Below are positions 43,027 to 52,176 of a DNA stretch of 64,000 bases, piece after piece. How positions within the stretch are numbered: the first letter of the stretch is position 1; each line of letters begins with the position of its first letter. The stretch comes from Candidatus Rifleibacteriota bacterium. GTDB taxonomy: Bacteria > Muiribacteriota > Ozemobacteria > Ozemobacterales > Ozemobacteraceae. The notes under the pieces are model-generated. The model saw only the letters and a program-made list of their open reading frames with translations, searched no databases and was not told the DNA's origin. The stretch lies in assembly GCA_015233565.1 (NCBI GenBank), contig JADFXM010000030.1, positions 1 through 64,000 on the forward strand, written 5' to 3'. The position numbers and the translations under genes are program-made.

Positions 43027-45039
43027 ATGACACCTTGTGAAAATTGCTCAAATTGCGGCGCACATAACTCCCCCACGCCACCAGTTGTTGCTCCGCCTCA
43101 AAAAGGCAAGATAATTATTGTTGGCAATCTCAACGTTGGCAAGACCACGCTCTTTTCCCATTTAACCGGAAGCGAAGGAAACCCTGCAAACGTCCCTGGG
43201 TCCACAGTATCCTTGCAAGCCGCCCGGATCAGACGTTCTGAGCTTGTTTTGTATGACACCCCAGGAACATACTCGGTTTTTTCAAAGAATGATGACGAAG
43301 TGGCATCGCGCGATGCCTTGTTAATGCAGCTCAATCCCGATGAATTTTTGGGAATACTTTTAATCGCTGACGCAAAGAATCTCAAACGCTCATTAGCCCT
43401 TTGTCTTCAATATCTGGAATATGGTCTGCCCATGTTAATGGTTATCAACATGATTGATGAAGCAGCGCCACGCGGAATCCAGATCGATACAGCGAAACTT
43501 TCCGAAATACTTGGGCTCGATGTGTGTACAACAGTTGCTCCTGAAGGTCTCGGCGTATCTGAAATCTATTCCCTCATCCCTTTGATGAAAATTCCGAAAA
43601 AAATTCTGACGTATCCGCACAGAATAGAACAGTTCATCGAACTCACTGAAAAACTTCTCCAAACGTCCTCCATTTCACCGCGCATACTTGGAGTCCTGCT
43701 TCTCGCCAACGACCGCGGTGTGGAAGGGTATATTAAAAGGGAATTCGGCCCTGGAATGCTAGGCCAGCTCAAAGATCTTGCAGAGGATTTTCGACGGGAT
43801 GACCAGGAACAACTAACGATGACACTGGTGAATTTCTATCTTAAAAAATCCGAACAAATCATCGGGACCGTTGTAACTCTCGAACCCCCTCCCGCCCATC
43901 CATTTGCCCGCACTCTCGGTGACTGGTGCTCCCAACCTAGCACAGGAATTCCAATAGCATTGGTAATTTTATTCGCAATGTACCTAATTGTTGGAACTTT
44001 TGGTGCAACATATCTGGTTGATTTGATCAACAACACATTATTTCAGGGCTTGCTGATTCCATTGGTGGTAAAATTTGTACAACCCATTCCTTCCGTTTTC
44101 ATTCGTGATCTTATAGTTGATCCAGCTTATGGCGTTCTCCCAACCGGCGTATTTTTAGCCATCGGAATAGTTGCTCCCGTAATGTTTTGCTTTTACACTG
44201 CATTTGGATTACTTGAAGACTCCGGATACCTTCCACGACTATCAATTTTATTGGATCGAATTTTCCGCATGATGGGATTAAACGGCAAAGGGGTCGTCCC
44301 CCTCGTCATGGGTTTTTCCTGTGTAACAATGGCAATTTTGACTACCCGTATCCTGGACACAAAGAAAGAAAAGTATATTGCTTCATTCTTGTTATTCTTG
44401 TGCGCTCCGTGCGCCCCAATGATAGCAGTAATGCTGACCATTCTGGATAAAATGCCCAAGTTCGCTACCATCGCAGTTTTCGGGCTTATTCTTTTACAAA
44501 TGTTTGTTGCCGGATTTCTTGCAAACAAGCTCCTTCCTGGAAGCCGCGCACCCTTGCTACTGGAAATACCCGTCATGCGAATTCCCAAACCCTTACTTCT
44601 CTTGAAATCAGCCACCCGCAAAACATACTTTTTTATGAAGGAAGCAGTCCCGGTCTTTATATTAGCCTCCGTAGTCGTGTTTCTTTTCCAGCGCGTCGGC
44701 GGATTAAAGGCGCTGGAAGATTTTTTGAAGCCCCTGACCAGCACCCTCCTCGGACTGCCGGAAAACAGCGTCCAGGTTTTTATAAAAACAATTGTACGAA
44801 GAGAAAGCGGAGCTACAGAACTACTAAATCTCAGTTCAGGATATACCAACCTCCAGCTGGTGGTCTCCCTTCTGGTGATGACATTTATGATACCATGTCT
44901 TAACGCAACATTAGCCCTTTACAAGGAACGTGGCGGGAAGGTTGCTCTTGCCATTGCCGGAGGAGTTATGGTATGGGCCGTTGCACTGGGAGGGGTTGTA
45001 AACCATCTTTGCCATTGGCTAGGAATAACTTTTTCATAA
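43027..45039 (+). CDS. feoB: ferrous iron transporter FeoB
   Basis: Inner-membrane Fe(II) uptake permease driven or gated by a GTPase. 670 residues from ATG 43027. A Cys-rich N-terminus (CENCSNCG) precedes the G domain: G1 GNLNVGKTT, G3 DTPGTY, G4 NMID. Then come a helical GDI-like part and two Gate regions (SGYLPRLSILLDRIFRMMGL and GKGVVPLVMGFSC) with many spans. A TTG 11 codons upstream is open but less likely. In an operon with a DtxR-FeoA gene 11 nt downstream. Confidence 0.95.
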   Translation: MTPCENCSNCGAHNSPTPPVVAPPQKGKIIIVGNLNVGKTTLFSHLTGSEGNPANVPGSTVSLQAARIRRSELVLYDTPGTYSVFSKNDDEVASRDALLMQLNPDEFLGILLIADAKNLKRSLALCLQYLEYGLPMLMVINMIDEAAPRGIQIDTAKLSEILGLDVCTTVAPEGLGVSEIYSLIPLMKIPKKILTYPHRIEQFIELTEKLLQTSSISPRILGVLLLANDRGVEGYIKREFGPGMLGQLKDLAEDFRRDDQEQLTMTLVNFYLKKSEQIIGTVVTLEPPPAHPFARTLGDWCSQPSTGIPIALVILFAMYLIVGTFGATYLVDLINNTLFQGLLIPLVVKFVQPIPSVFIRDLIVDPAYGVLPTGVFLAIGIVAPVMFCFYTAFGLLEDSGYLPRLSILLDRIFRMMGLNGKGVVPLVMGFSCVTMAILTTRILDTKKEKYIASFLLFLCAPCAPMIAVMLTILDKMPKFATIAVFGLILLQMFVAGFLANKLLPGSRAPLLLEIPVMRIPKPLLLLKSATRKTYFFMKEAVPVFILASVVVFLFQRVGGLKALEDFLKPLTSTLLGLPENSVQVFIKTIVRRESGATELLNLSSGYTNLQLVVSLLVMTFMIPCLNATLALYKERGGKVALAIAGGVMVWAVALGGVVNHLCHWLGITFS

Positions 45040-45050
45040 AGGAATTGAAA

Positions 45051-45728
45051 ATGCTTTCGGAAAAACAGGAAGAAATGCTAGAGGCAGTCTGGACCTCTGG
45101 CGAATCAAAGAATTTTTCAGTGGATTTTATCAAGAAAAACTGTGTAGTGGATTTTAACGATTCCGATTTGCAGGAACTCGAAAGTCGCGGATTAATAGTT
45201 AGAAGCGCTGATAAGGTTTTATTCTCCCGGGATGGAAAACTTGCAGCGGAAGGAGTTATCCGCAGACATCGCCTGGCAAAGGTTTTAATCACATCTATCT
45301 TAAAATTGAAAGCAAATGAGATGGAAGAAATTGCCTGTAAGGTTGAACATAGCCTGCTTCCGGAAGTTGAAGAAGCAATTTGTACATTACTTGGACATCC
45401 GGAAGTTTGCCCGGACGGCAAATCAATCCCGCAAGGAAGATGCTGCCAAAAGGGAGCCACGCGCATAGGTAAAATAGTATTAAGCTTGTTTGAATTGGCG
45501 CCTGGCGAATCAGGAAAAATAACTTACATCAAACCCGGCAGTCAATCCAACTTGAATCAACTTCTATCCGTCGGATTGCACCCAGGCGTAATTGTAACAG
45601 TTCTTAGAAAGCTTCCCGCATTCTGCATCAGACTCGAAAATACTGAACTTGCACTGGACGAAGATATAGCAAAAAATGTTTTCGTCTGGAGATTGAGCGA
45701 TATGTTTATAGATCAACCGAAGAAATAG
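45051..45728 (+). CDS. DtxR-family metal regulator with C-terminal FeoA domain
   Basis: 225 residues. The N-terminal winged helix and dimerisation part has the metal-site pattern (VIRRHRLAKVL, EIACKVEHSLLPEVEEAICTLLGHPEVCPDG). The C-terminal SH3-like FeoA domain runs from about residue 145 (LFELAPGESGKITYI...LLSVGLHPGVIVTVLRK). It would sense intracellular Fe(II) and repress feoB. Because no separate feoA is present, the fused domain may also serve as the FeoA partner. ATG 45051 with GGAA upstream. Confidence 0.9.
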   Translation: MLSEKQEEMLEAVWTSGESKNFSVDFIKKNCVVDFNDSDLQELESRGLIVRSADKVLFSRDGKLAAEGVIRRHRLAKVLITSILKLKANEMEEIACKVEHSLLPEVEEAICTLLGHPEVCPDGKSIPQGRCCQKGATRIGKIVLSLFELAPGESGKITYIKPGSQSNLNQLLSVGLHPGVIVTVLRKLPAFCIRLENTELALDEDIAKNVFVWRLSDMFIDQPKK

Positions 45729-45842
45729 GACAACCGAATGTCCCTCCGAAAACTTTCCGAATTTTCTACGTTTTCACCAGGGATGAAAAAGGAAATTTTT
45801 TGAAAACCGGACCCATCAACGGAATTTTTGAAGGAGTTTGAT

Positions 45843-46649
45843 ATGCAAAAAGCTCAGATTCATTTTTTTTCCGCGACCGGAAACTCCGAACTTGCAGCTA
45901 AAATAGTTTCCGCAGGGCTTAAGCAAGCACAATGGGATGTTGAATTAAAAAACATCAGGGATCTCAAAAATAATGAAGAATTTGGGAAGTGCACAATATC
46001 CAATTTTGTCGGGTTCGTGTTTCCAATTTTTGCTTTTCGTGCTGCGATTCCGATGGAACAACACATTATTAATTTACCACCCTCTCCAAGACCGAAAGCG
46101 GTTTTCTTGGTTGCAACCTACGCTGGGTACCTTGATCGAACTTTTATGAGACTGCGCGATTTTTTGCTTCCAAAAAATTATTTTCCAGTAAGTACAACCA
46201 CTTTGCTCTGCGCTGATGCCTGGACAGCAGTCCGTTTTCCCGGACATATTTATGATCAGGGAATGCCATATTTAAAATCCCAGGAAAACCTGCGGGATTT
46301 TGCGTGCAATGAACTTCCGGAGGTCTGGGCTAAAAATCGCAAATCTCCTGTTTCAAACGTTGGTTGGGTTCCATATAACCCAATAAGTCTTATTGCTGCA
46401 ACTTTTCCAATTGCAATCAGAAAGGGAAAACAGTTCCCTATTTTCGTAAAAAAATCAAGTTGTACTCGTTGTGGAAAATGTGTAAAACAATGTCCTACAG
46501 GCAGACTTAAACTGTCCCCGTATCCAAAACCGCAAGGAAATTGCGTGGGTTGTTACGGGTGTATAAACTCCTGCCCCAATGATGCCATCAACACTTGGTT
46601 TACAAATGGCCAAGTCCGTTATCGCGGCCCGGAACAAAGGCTATATTAG
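45843..46649 (+). CDS. EFR1-type flavodoxin-ferredoxin protein
   Basis: 268 residues. The N-terminal flavodoxin-like domain starts IHFFSATGNSELAAKIV. The C-terminus has two 4Fe-4S motifs (CTRCGKCVKQCPTG and CVGCYGCINSCPNDA). EFR1 proteins are electron carriers of unknown partner, common in anaerobes. ATG 45843 with AAGGAG. It follows the iron regulator by 115 nt and may be iron-responsive. Confidence 0.88.
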   Translation: MQKAQIHFFSATGNSELAAKIVSAGLKQAQWDVELKNIRDLKNNEEFGKCTISNFVGFVFPIFAFRAAIPMEQHIINLPPSPRPKAVFLVATYAGYLDRTFMRLRDFLLPKNYFPVSTTTLLCADAWTAVRFPGHIYDQGMPYLKSQENLRDFACNELPEVWAKNRKSPVSNVGWVPYNPISLIAATFPIAIRKGKQFPIFVKKSSCTRCGKCVKQCPTGRLKLSPYPKPQGNCVGCYGCINSCPNDAINTWFTNGQVRYRGPEQRLY

Positions 46650-46679
46650 TTTTGGGTTTTACTTTTCGTAGTGTCCTAA

Positions 46680-47756
46680 CTATACTGCAGGTCTGACAAC
46701 CCTAAGCCCAAAGTAGTAGTAATCAGAATTTGCCGGATAATTATAACCACGGCAAGCTGAGCGCAATTCATCAACGTCGTTGTTCCAACTTCCGCCACGC
46801 AGAATTCGATAAAATCCGGATTTTTCCCCAACCGGGTTGGTTTGGGCTGTTATTGGATAGTTTCCATACCAGTCCCAACACCATTCCCAGACACTACCAC
46901 TCATATCGTGCAACCCCCACGCGTTAGCAGTCTTCCCTCCGACGTTGTGCGGGCCTCTCCCCGAAAAATTCGGAGAGTAATTGACCGGGCTACTCTCCCA
47001 ATAAACTGCGTTGGATTCGTCTATTCTGGACCCACAGAAATAAGCAGTGGACGAGTTGGCGCGGCAGGCATATTCCCACTCCGCTTCCGTTGGCAATCTA
47101 TATCCGTTTGCATTCCAATCGCATGAAACAGTTGTACCATTTATCTCATATGCTTTAGACAAACCTTGTTTGACGCTCAGCTTATTGCAAAAATCAATAC
47201 AATTATACCAGGTAACCGATTCAACCGGCTGTTTCCCGCTTCCGGAATGCTTGAAATACGAAGGGTTGGAACCAAATCCCATGACTTTCTCATACTGTTC
47301 CTGGGTTATCTGAAACCGGCCTATATAAAACCCCCTTGTGAGAGTTACTCTGTGCTGTGTTTCATCCGTATTTCGGTTAGGTTCGTCAGGGGGACTTCCC
47401 ATAATGAAGGTACCAAGTGGAATTGCAACCAAACTCATCATTATACCATCGCCCAGATCAACTTCTATGCCCCTTGAATTAGGAGCTACCACCATTGTAA
47501 AATCAGCATTTTTAACTTCACCTTGATAGGTGTACAAACAAGTCAACGACACTTCTCCCATGCTTGTTGGAGCTGAAAACATCATACCGTTTACACCTTT
47601 CCCATCCCATGAGAGCCCTGTGGAGACAACTTCACTGGTTGAATCACAATAATTAGCTGTTACAACAATCTCATCAAGGTTAAAAGTGCCACCGGAAGAA
47701 ATAATAGCTTTCGTTGGAAAAAGTGTAATCCCCGCAAGATCCTTCGTTTCTGACAC
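46680..47756 (-). CDS. formylglycine-generating-enzyme (SUMF1) family protein with Ig-like N-domain
   Basis: 358 residues. The N-terminal 90 residues form a beta-sandwich-like domain. The FGE-sulfatase domain covers about 105-355, with FIMGSPPDEPNRNTDETQHRV, VTWYNCIDFCNKLS, YRLPTEAEWEYACRA, WGLHDMSGSVWEWCWDWYG and RILRGGSWNN. Most such proteins outside true FGE are not sulfatase activators. The first active-site Cys position is present (SACRG), the second is not obvious. No signal peptide. GTG start with AGGGG upstream; a longer gene upstream is closed by a stop. Confidence 0.88.
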   Translation of the reverse strand: MSETKDLAGITLFPTKAIISSGGTFNLDEIVVTANYCDSTSEVVSTGLSWDGKGVNGMMFSAPTSMGEVSLTCLYTYQGEVKNADFTMVVAPNSRGIEVDLGDGIMMSLVAIPLGTFIMGSPPDEPNRNTDETQHRVTLTRGFYIGRFQITQEQYEKVMGFGSNPSYFKHSGSGKQPVESVTWYNCIDFCNKLSVKQGLSKAYEINGTTVSCDWNANGYRLPTEAEWEYACRANSSTAYFCGSRIDESNAVYWESSPVNYSPNFSGRGPHNVGGKTANAWGLHDMSGSVWEWCWDWYGNYPITAQTNPVGEKSGFYRILRGGSWNNDVDELRSACRGYNYPANSDYYYFGLRVVRPAV

Positions 47757-47864
47757 TGTTTTTGTCCCCTGTTGGATGTGTTATATCGAGCATGTTATAC
47801 TATACTGCAAAAGTAGATTTCAATCAAATTTTCCAATCAGAATGAAAACCCCAAGGAGATCCGA

Positions 47865-49667
47865 GTGAAACTTACAATCTTAGACTGGGCAGTCATTGCA
47901 GGATATTTTCTGATCAATCTGTTGATCGGTCTGTATTATAGAAGCCGTGCAACCAAATCCACCGAAGAGTTTTTTGCCGGTGGACGCAATGTTTCATGGT
48001 GGTTAGCAGGAACCAGTATGGTCGCCACAACTTTTGCCGCTGACACTCCTTTGGCAGTAACCGGATTGGTTGCCAGCTATGGAATAGCAGGCAACTGGCT
48101 CTGGTGGAACATGCTGATGAGCACCATGTTTACCGTCTTCTTTTTTGCGAGATTATGGCGTCGCTCAGAAGTTTTAACAGATGTTGAGTTTGCAGAAATC
48201 CGCTATGGCGGGAAACCAGCCGCTTTTTTGCGCGGGTTCAGAGCTTTGTATCTTGGAATTCCCATCAACTGCATCATTTTGGGATGGGTTAACCTTGCCA
48301 TGGTAAAAATCCTGATGATGATATTTAATTTCTCGGATTCAATTATTTTTGGAATGACGCTCACTCCTAAAATTCAAGCTCTGACAGTTGTCTTCGTAAT
48401 TATGCTTATTACTTCTTCCATTTCCACTCTTTCCGGTTTATGGGGAGTACTTGTGACCGATTTATTTCAATTTGTCCTGAAAATGGGAATGGTAATAACT
48501 CTTGCATATTATTCGGTAAAAGCCTGCGGAGGCATGGACACAATGATTGCAAAACTTACTGCCTTAGGGGAAGCCAAAGGCCATGGTTCCATTTTGTCCT
48601 TTGCTCCGGAAATCGGCTCCACCTGGATGCCTATGGTGTCTTTCCTCACTTTTCTTTTTGTCACTTGGTGGGCAACCTGGTACCCTGGAGCCGAACCAGG
48701 TGGAGGGGGCTACATTGCACAGCGCATGTTTTGTGCCAAAGATGAAAAAAATTCACTTCTTGCAACTCTCTGGTTCAGCATCGCCAATTATGCCATCCGC
48801 CCCTGGCCATGGATTCTAACCGCCCTGGCATCTTTGCTTCTTTATCCCGACCTTGTAGACAAAGAATCTGGCTTTATTAAAACTATTGTTGATCCCAACG
48901 TGTTCCCGCTTGGACTGCGTGGTGTCATGATTGCTGCATTTGCCGCAGCTTATATGTCAACCATAGCCACCCAACTTAATTGGGGCGCTTCATATATGGT
49001 AAATGATTTTTACAGACGCTTCTGGTCAAAAAACAGAGACGAAAAGCATTACGTTTTCGTTTCCCAGGTAGCTACAGTGCTCCTCATGGTTACTTCATCT
49101 ATTGTGACTTATTACCAGGATTCCATCTCCGGCGCCTGGAAATTACTTTTGGCATTAGGTGCCGGCACCGGAAGTGTACTTATTCTCAGATGGTTCTGGT
49201 GGAGGATCAACGCCTGGAGCGAAATTTCCGCAATGGCCGCCTCCTTCGTGGTCTCTTTGTTGACTATGTATGTGTGTAAATTTAATTCCGATGACCCAAG
49301 GGAATTCGCTTACTCCGTTCTTATTACAGTAGCTTGTTCCACTGTTGTATGGCTGCTTACCACGTTTTTAACAGCCCCGGAAGAAAAGGAGAAATTGCTT
49401 TCCTTCTATCGGAAAGTTCGCCCAAATCCATGGTTGTGGGGAGACATTGCAAAAGAAGCTCCCGAAGTTAACCCTCCCAAGGATGGACTTAACAACCTTT
49501 TGGATTTCGTATCAGGCTGCATAATGGTTTACATGGCTCTATTCGGCGTTGGAAAAATCATTTTCGGCCAACCCGGGCTGGGAATAGTTTTCTTGCTGAT
49601 TTCTTCCGTTGCCGCCGTCGTTATTTACCAGGATCTGAACCGTCGCGGCTGGAAAGTTACGGAGTAA
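47865..49667 (+). CDS. sodium/solute symporter (SSS, SLC5 family)
   Basis: 600 residues, about 13-14 membrane spans. Family features: starts LTILDWAVIAGYFLINLLIGLYYRSR (shown in part), STEEFFAGGRNVSWWLAGTSMVATTFAADTP, and the C-terminal Na+-site region AAFAAAYMSTIATQLNWGASYMV. The substrate cannot be read from sequence. ATG with AAGGAG upstream. Divergent from the FGE-like gene. Confidence 0.92.
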   Translation: MKLTILDWAVIAGYFLINLLIGLYYRSRATKSTEEFFAGGRNVSWWLAGTSMVATTFAADTPLAVTGLVASYGIAGNWLWWNMLMSTMFTVFFFARLWRRSEVLTDVEFAEIRYGGKPAAFLRGFRALYLGIPINCIILGWVNLAMVKILMMIFNFSDSIIFGMTLTPKIQALTVVFVIMLITSSISTLSGLWGVLVTDLFQFVLKMGMVITLAYYSVKACGGMDTMIAKLTALGEAKGHGSILSFAPEIGSTWMPMVSFLTFLFVTWWATWYPGAEPGGGGYIAQRMFCAKDEKNSLLATLWFSIANYAIRPWPWILTALASLLLYPDLVDKESGFIKTIVDPNVFPLGLRGVMIAAFAAAYMSTIATQLNWGASYMVNDFYRRFWSKNRDEKHYVFVSQVATVLLMVTSSIVTYYQDSISGAWKLLLALGAGTGSVLILRWFWWRINAWSEISAMAASFVVSLLTMYVCKFNSDDPREFAYSVLITVACSTVVWLLTTFLTAPEEKEKLLSFYRKVRPNPWLWGDIAKEAPEVNPPKDGLNNLLDFVSGCIMVYMALFGVGKIIFGQPGLGIVFLLISSVAAVVIYQDLNRRGWKVTE

Positions 49668-49685
49668 AGTGCTCTAAAAAGCTCA

Positions 49686-49715
49686 AGTCGAAGGTTACAA
49701 ATGCAACCTTCGACT
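49686..49715 (-). terminator. hairpin between convergent genes
   Basis: Perfect 11-bp stem AGTCGAAGGTT (49686-49696) with AACCTTCGACT (49705-49715) and an 8-nt loop. On the minus strand it is followed by TGAGCTTTTT, so it probably ends the leftward small gene at 49784. On the plus strand no T run follows. Confidence 0.6.
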
Positions 49716-49783
49716 CAGAGATCCTAGGTTTAGGCTCTTTTAAGCTCGCTAGGTGGTAAGTTGTTTTTCCTCTATTTTATGTT

Positions 49784-49978
49784 TCAGGCTTTAATATCTA
49801 AAACACTGCCTAACATTTCGTCTTTGGCTTTGATCAGATTAGAACCTGCCTGGGCCTGATTTTGGGCAACAGATGAAGAAACCATTGCATTAACAGGATC
49901 ACTTTCAACTTGGGTAGCAGCCTTATCTAGGCGATTAAACGCATTACTCAGTAAAGAGGAAATATCTGATATTGGCAT
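49784..49978 (-). CDS. small protein, possibly motility-related (YjfB-like)
   Basis: 64 residues, helical, with alternating small residues and a C-terminus (IKAKDEMLGSVLDIKA) that resembles small YjfB-type or flagellar rod/hook-associated proteins. AGGAG lies 9 nt upstream of the ATG. No flagellar genes nearby. Function uncertain. Confidence 0.6.
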   Translation of the reverse strand: MPISDISSLLSNAFNRLDKAATQVESDPVNAMVSSSVAQNQAQAGSNLIKAKDEMLGSVLDIKA

Positions 49979-50262
49979 ATTTTTTCTCCTAGTTGAAAGT
50001 TTTTCCTAATCCAAAAAAATATTTCAAATCCAATTTTCTTTCTCTAAATTAAGTATATTCGTAAATTTCTGATCTGCCAAATTATTTTAAAAAAAAATTT
50101 TAAAATCTATTCTTACGTGCTATTTTTCACTTGAAAATTGTGTCCAAAAAGCTCATGAACAAGCAGAATTACCGTCCACTGAAAAATTTACCGTTTACTG
50201 CAAAATGATTGAAAAAAAAAATTAAAACATTATTCTAATTACATTGGAGTTTTTAATTTGTC

Positions 50263-52062
50263 ATGCATTGGATTGATACAAAAATTAGATTGGACATAAA
50301 AGTGGGTAAAAAAACTCTCATACTTGTAATTTTAGCTATCTTTTTTTTACTCTCTCCCATTGAGGGATTGGAGATGGAGCGCACGACCTCTGTGCTTAAA
50401 TTGGCTATTCCCCCCTCAGAAGTTCTCTCCCGGGTTTCCCCACCTGAATTTTTAATTGTTATCGAAAATTTGATTCATTTTGAAGCCGATTTTGCCTCAG
50501 ATTCTTCAAAAGTTTCAGAGGTGTTTTGTAGAGATCTACAAAAAGAAATTTCACACTGGTTTTCAACTATTGAAAAAAATTTCACAAGTTCATTTTCAAC
50601 TTTGGATAAAAAATATCTTGGAAAAAGTGCGAGTGAATCTCTTATTGTTGAATCAAACAAACTTTTGGAAGTTAATTTATATTCCTCAATACAGAAAGAT
50701 TTTCCCAAATTATTGAAAGATTTTACCCTTAATTTTGCTGAAAAAAACCACGTTTTGAAAGAAATTTCAGTAAACCCGTATGTCTTTATAAATAACGTTC
50801 CCCTTTCACTTTCTCAACCAAATCCTGATGAGAAAAAAGAAAAAGCTTTTTTTTACCCGGCATCACAATCAAGTCCCGAAAGCTCTTTAAATTCAATCCC
50901 TCGTTTTACACTTGAAAAACCCACTATACCCTCAGACACCTACGTTTTCAGATTTTTCCTCCCTCTTTTCACAAAAGAGTTTATTTTTCTACGTGAACCC
51001 GATGGAATGGAATTTTCTCTGGATGTAGCCCTCCCCGCAGCTTTAGATGAAAACCTGCATTCCAAAATTTATCAACAGATTTTAAATAAACTTGAAACTT
51101 TACGTGAACAATTGCAGAAAAACCTTGAAAAGACTGATATAACATTTGAAGAAGCATGGAAAAGCAATCGATTGGATGAGAGTTTTCTCAAAGCCCAACT
51201 GGACATTGTAAAAAATGCTCAGAAGCAATTCACAAAAGATGCTTCTGACGCTGTAGAGGATATTATCAAAAGCTTTTCCGGGAATTTTAAAAAGGTTAAT
51301 GGCAAAATGCCCGAGTTTGGAATACTGAAAATCGGCACCGAAATTCCAAAAATTCAAGAGGAGTTTAATTTTGATCTATTTATCCCTCCCCCCCGAAAAA
51401 AGCCTCAACCCGATGATTTAGAAAAAATTCTGCACTGTTTGGAAGTTTTGAAAATTCCGGAGCTATACAATGATCTCAGAAAAATTCATACTCAAACCAG
51501 CGGTGGAATAGCCGTCTCAACTTCAATGCTCAGAGATATTATTCGGCCTGAAAGAAATTCGAAAAATGCATTTGACCTTTTCAACCGAAAGCAAGTCTCA
51601 AGCTTTTATCAGGCCGCCGCAAAAACCTTTCAAACTCAAGACCACAGATTAGAAGAGACCATCTATTCCATCAAAAATCTCATTTGTAAAATGAAACTTG
51701 TGGCTCTTTCCTATCAAAAATCTGATGAAACCAATGATGGGGAAAAAATAGCTGAACGCTTAAAAAGTCTGACAAATGAATTGGCTTTATTCCAGAAGTA
51801 TTGCATTCTGTACAAACAGGGAATCGAAAATCTACTGGTAATAGAAAAAACAGCAAAAAAATTCTTCCCGTCAGATAGCCCGAATCAATTTTCCGAAGCA
51901 TCTTTTAAAAGTGTCTTTAACGTTTTGTCAGGAGTTTTGATTAACGAAATGGGTGATTCCAAAGGCAATTCTCCGGAATACATAAAACGGATGAATATAT
52001 TTCAACCTAAGAACTTCAATGATGCCAAAACAAAATTTACGGAGGTGATAGAGAAAGAATAA
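50263..52062 (+). CDS. large exported or anchored protein, unknown
   Basis: 599 residues. A hydrophobic segment (TLILVILAIFFLLSPIEGL) near residue 18 is a signal peptide or anchor with a long charged start. The rest is Lys/Glu/Ser-rich, helical, with coiled-coil stretches and few Cys. Not recognised. The ATG has no strong ribosome site (GGAG 15 nt upstream). Followed after 114 nt by two further exported proteins. Confidence 0.65.
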   Translation: MHWIDTKIRLDIKVGKKTLILVILAIFFLLSPIEGLEMERTTSVLKLAIPPSEVLSRVSPPEFLIVIENLIHFEADFASDSSKVSEVFCRDLQKEISHWFSTIEKNFTSSFSTLDKKYLGKSASESLIVESNKLLEVNLYSSIQKDFPKLLKDFTLNFAEKNHVLKEISVNPYVFINNVPLSLSQPNPDEKKEKAFFYPASQSSPESSLNSIPRFTLEKPTIPSDTYVFRFFLPLFTKEFIFLREPDGMEFSLDVALPAALDENLHSKIYQQILNKLETLREQLQKNLEKTDITFEEAWKSNRLDESFLKAQLDIVKNAQKQFTKDASDAVEDIIKSFSGNFKKVNGKMPEFGILKIGTEIPKIQEEFNFDLFIPPPRKKPQPDDLEKILHCLEVLKIPELYNDLRKIHTQTSGGIAVSTSMLRDIIRPERNSKNAFDLFNRKQVSSFYQAAAKTFQTQDHRLEETIYSIKNLICKMKLVALSYQKSDETNDGEKIAERLKSLTNELALFQKYCILYKQGIENLLVIEKTAKKFFPSDSPNQFSEASFKSVFNVLSGVLINEMGDSKGNSPEYIKRMNIFQPKNFNDAKTKFTEVIEKE

Positions 52063-52176
52063 AAGATTAGTGTATAGTTTTGAAAATGACAGGAAATGAA
52101 TTTTACATTGTTTTGCAGAAAGCTCAATTGGTTATTCTTTCTTTCGTTGTAAAAATTTTAATTAAGGAGCTATAAA

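Noticed and set aside
44193..44849. 218-residue open frame antisense to feoB
   Set aside because: Shadow of the feoB coding frame.
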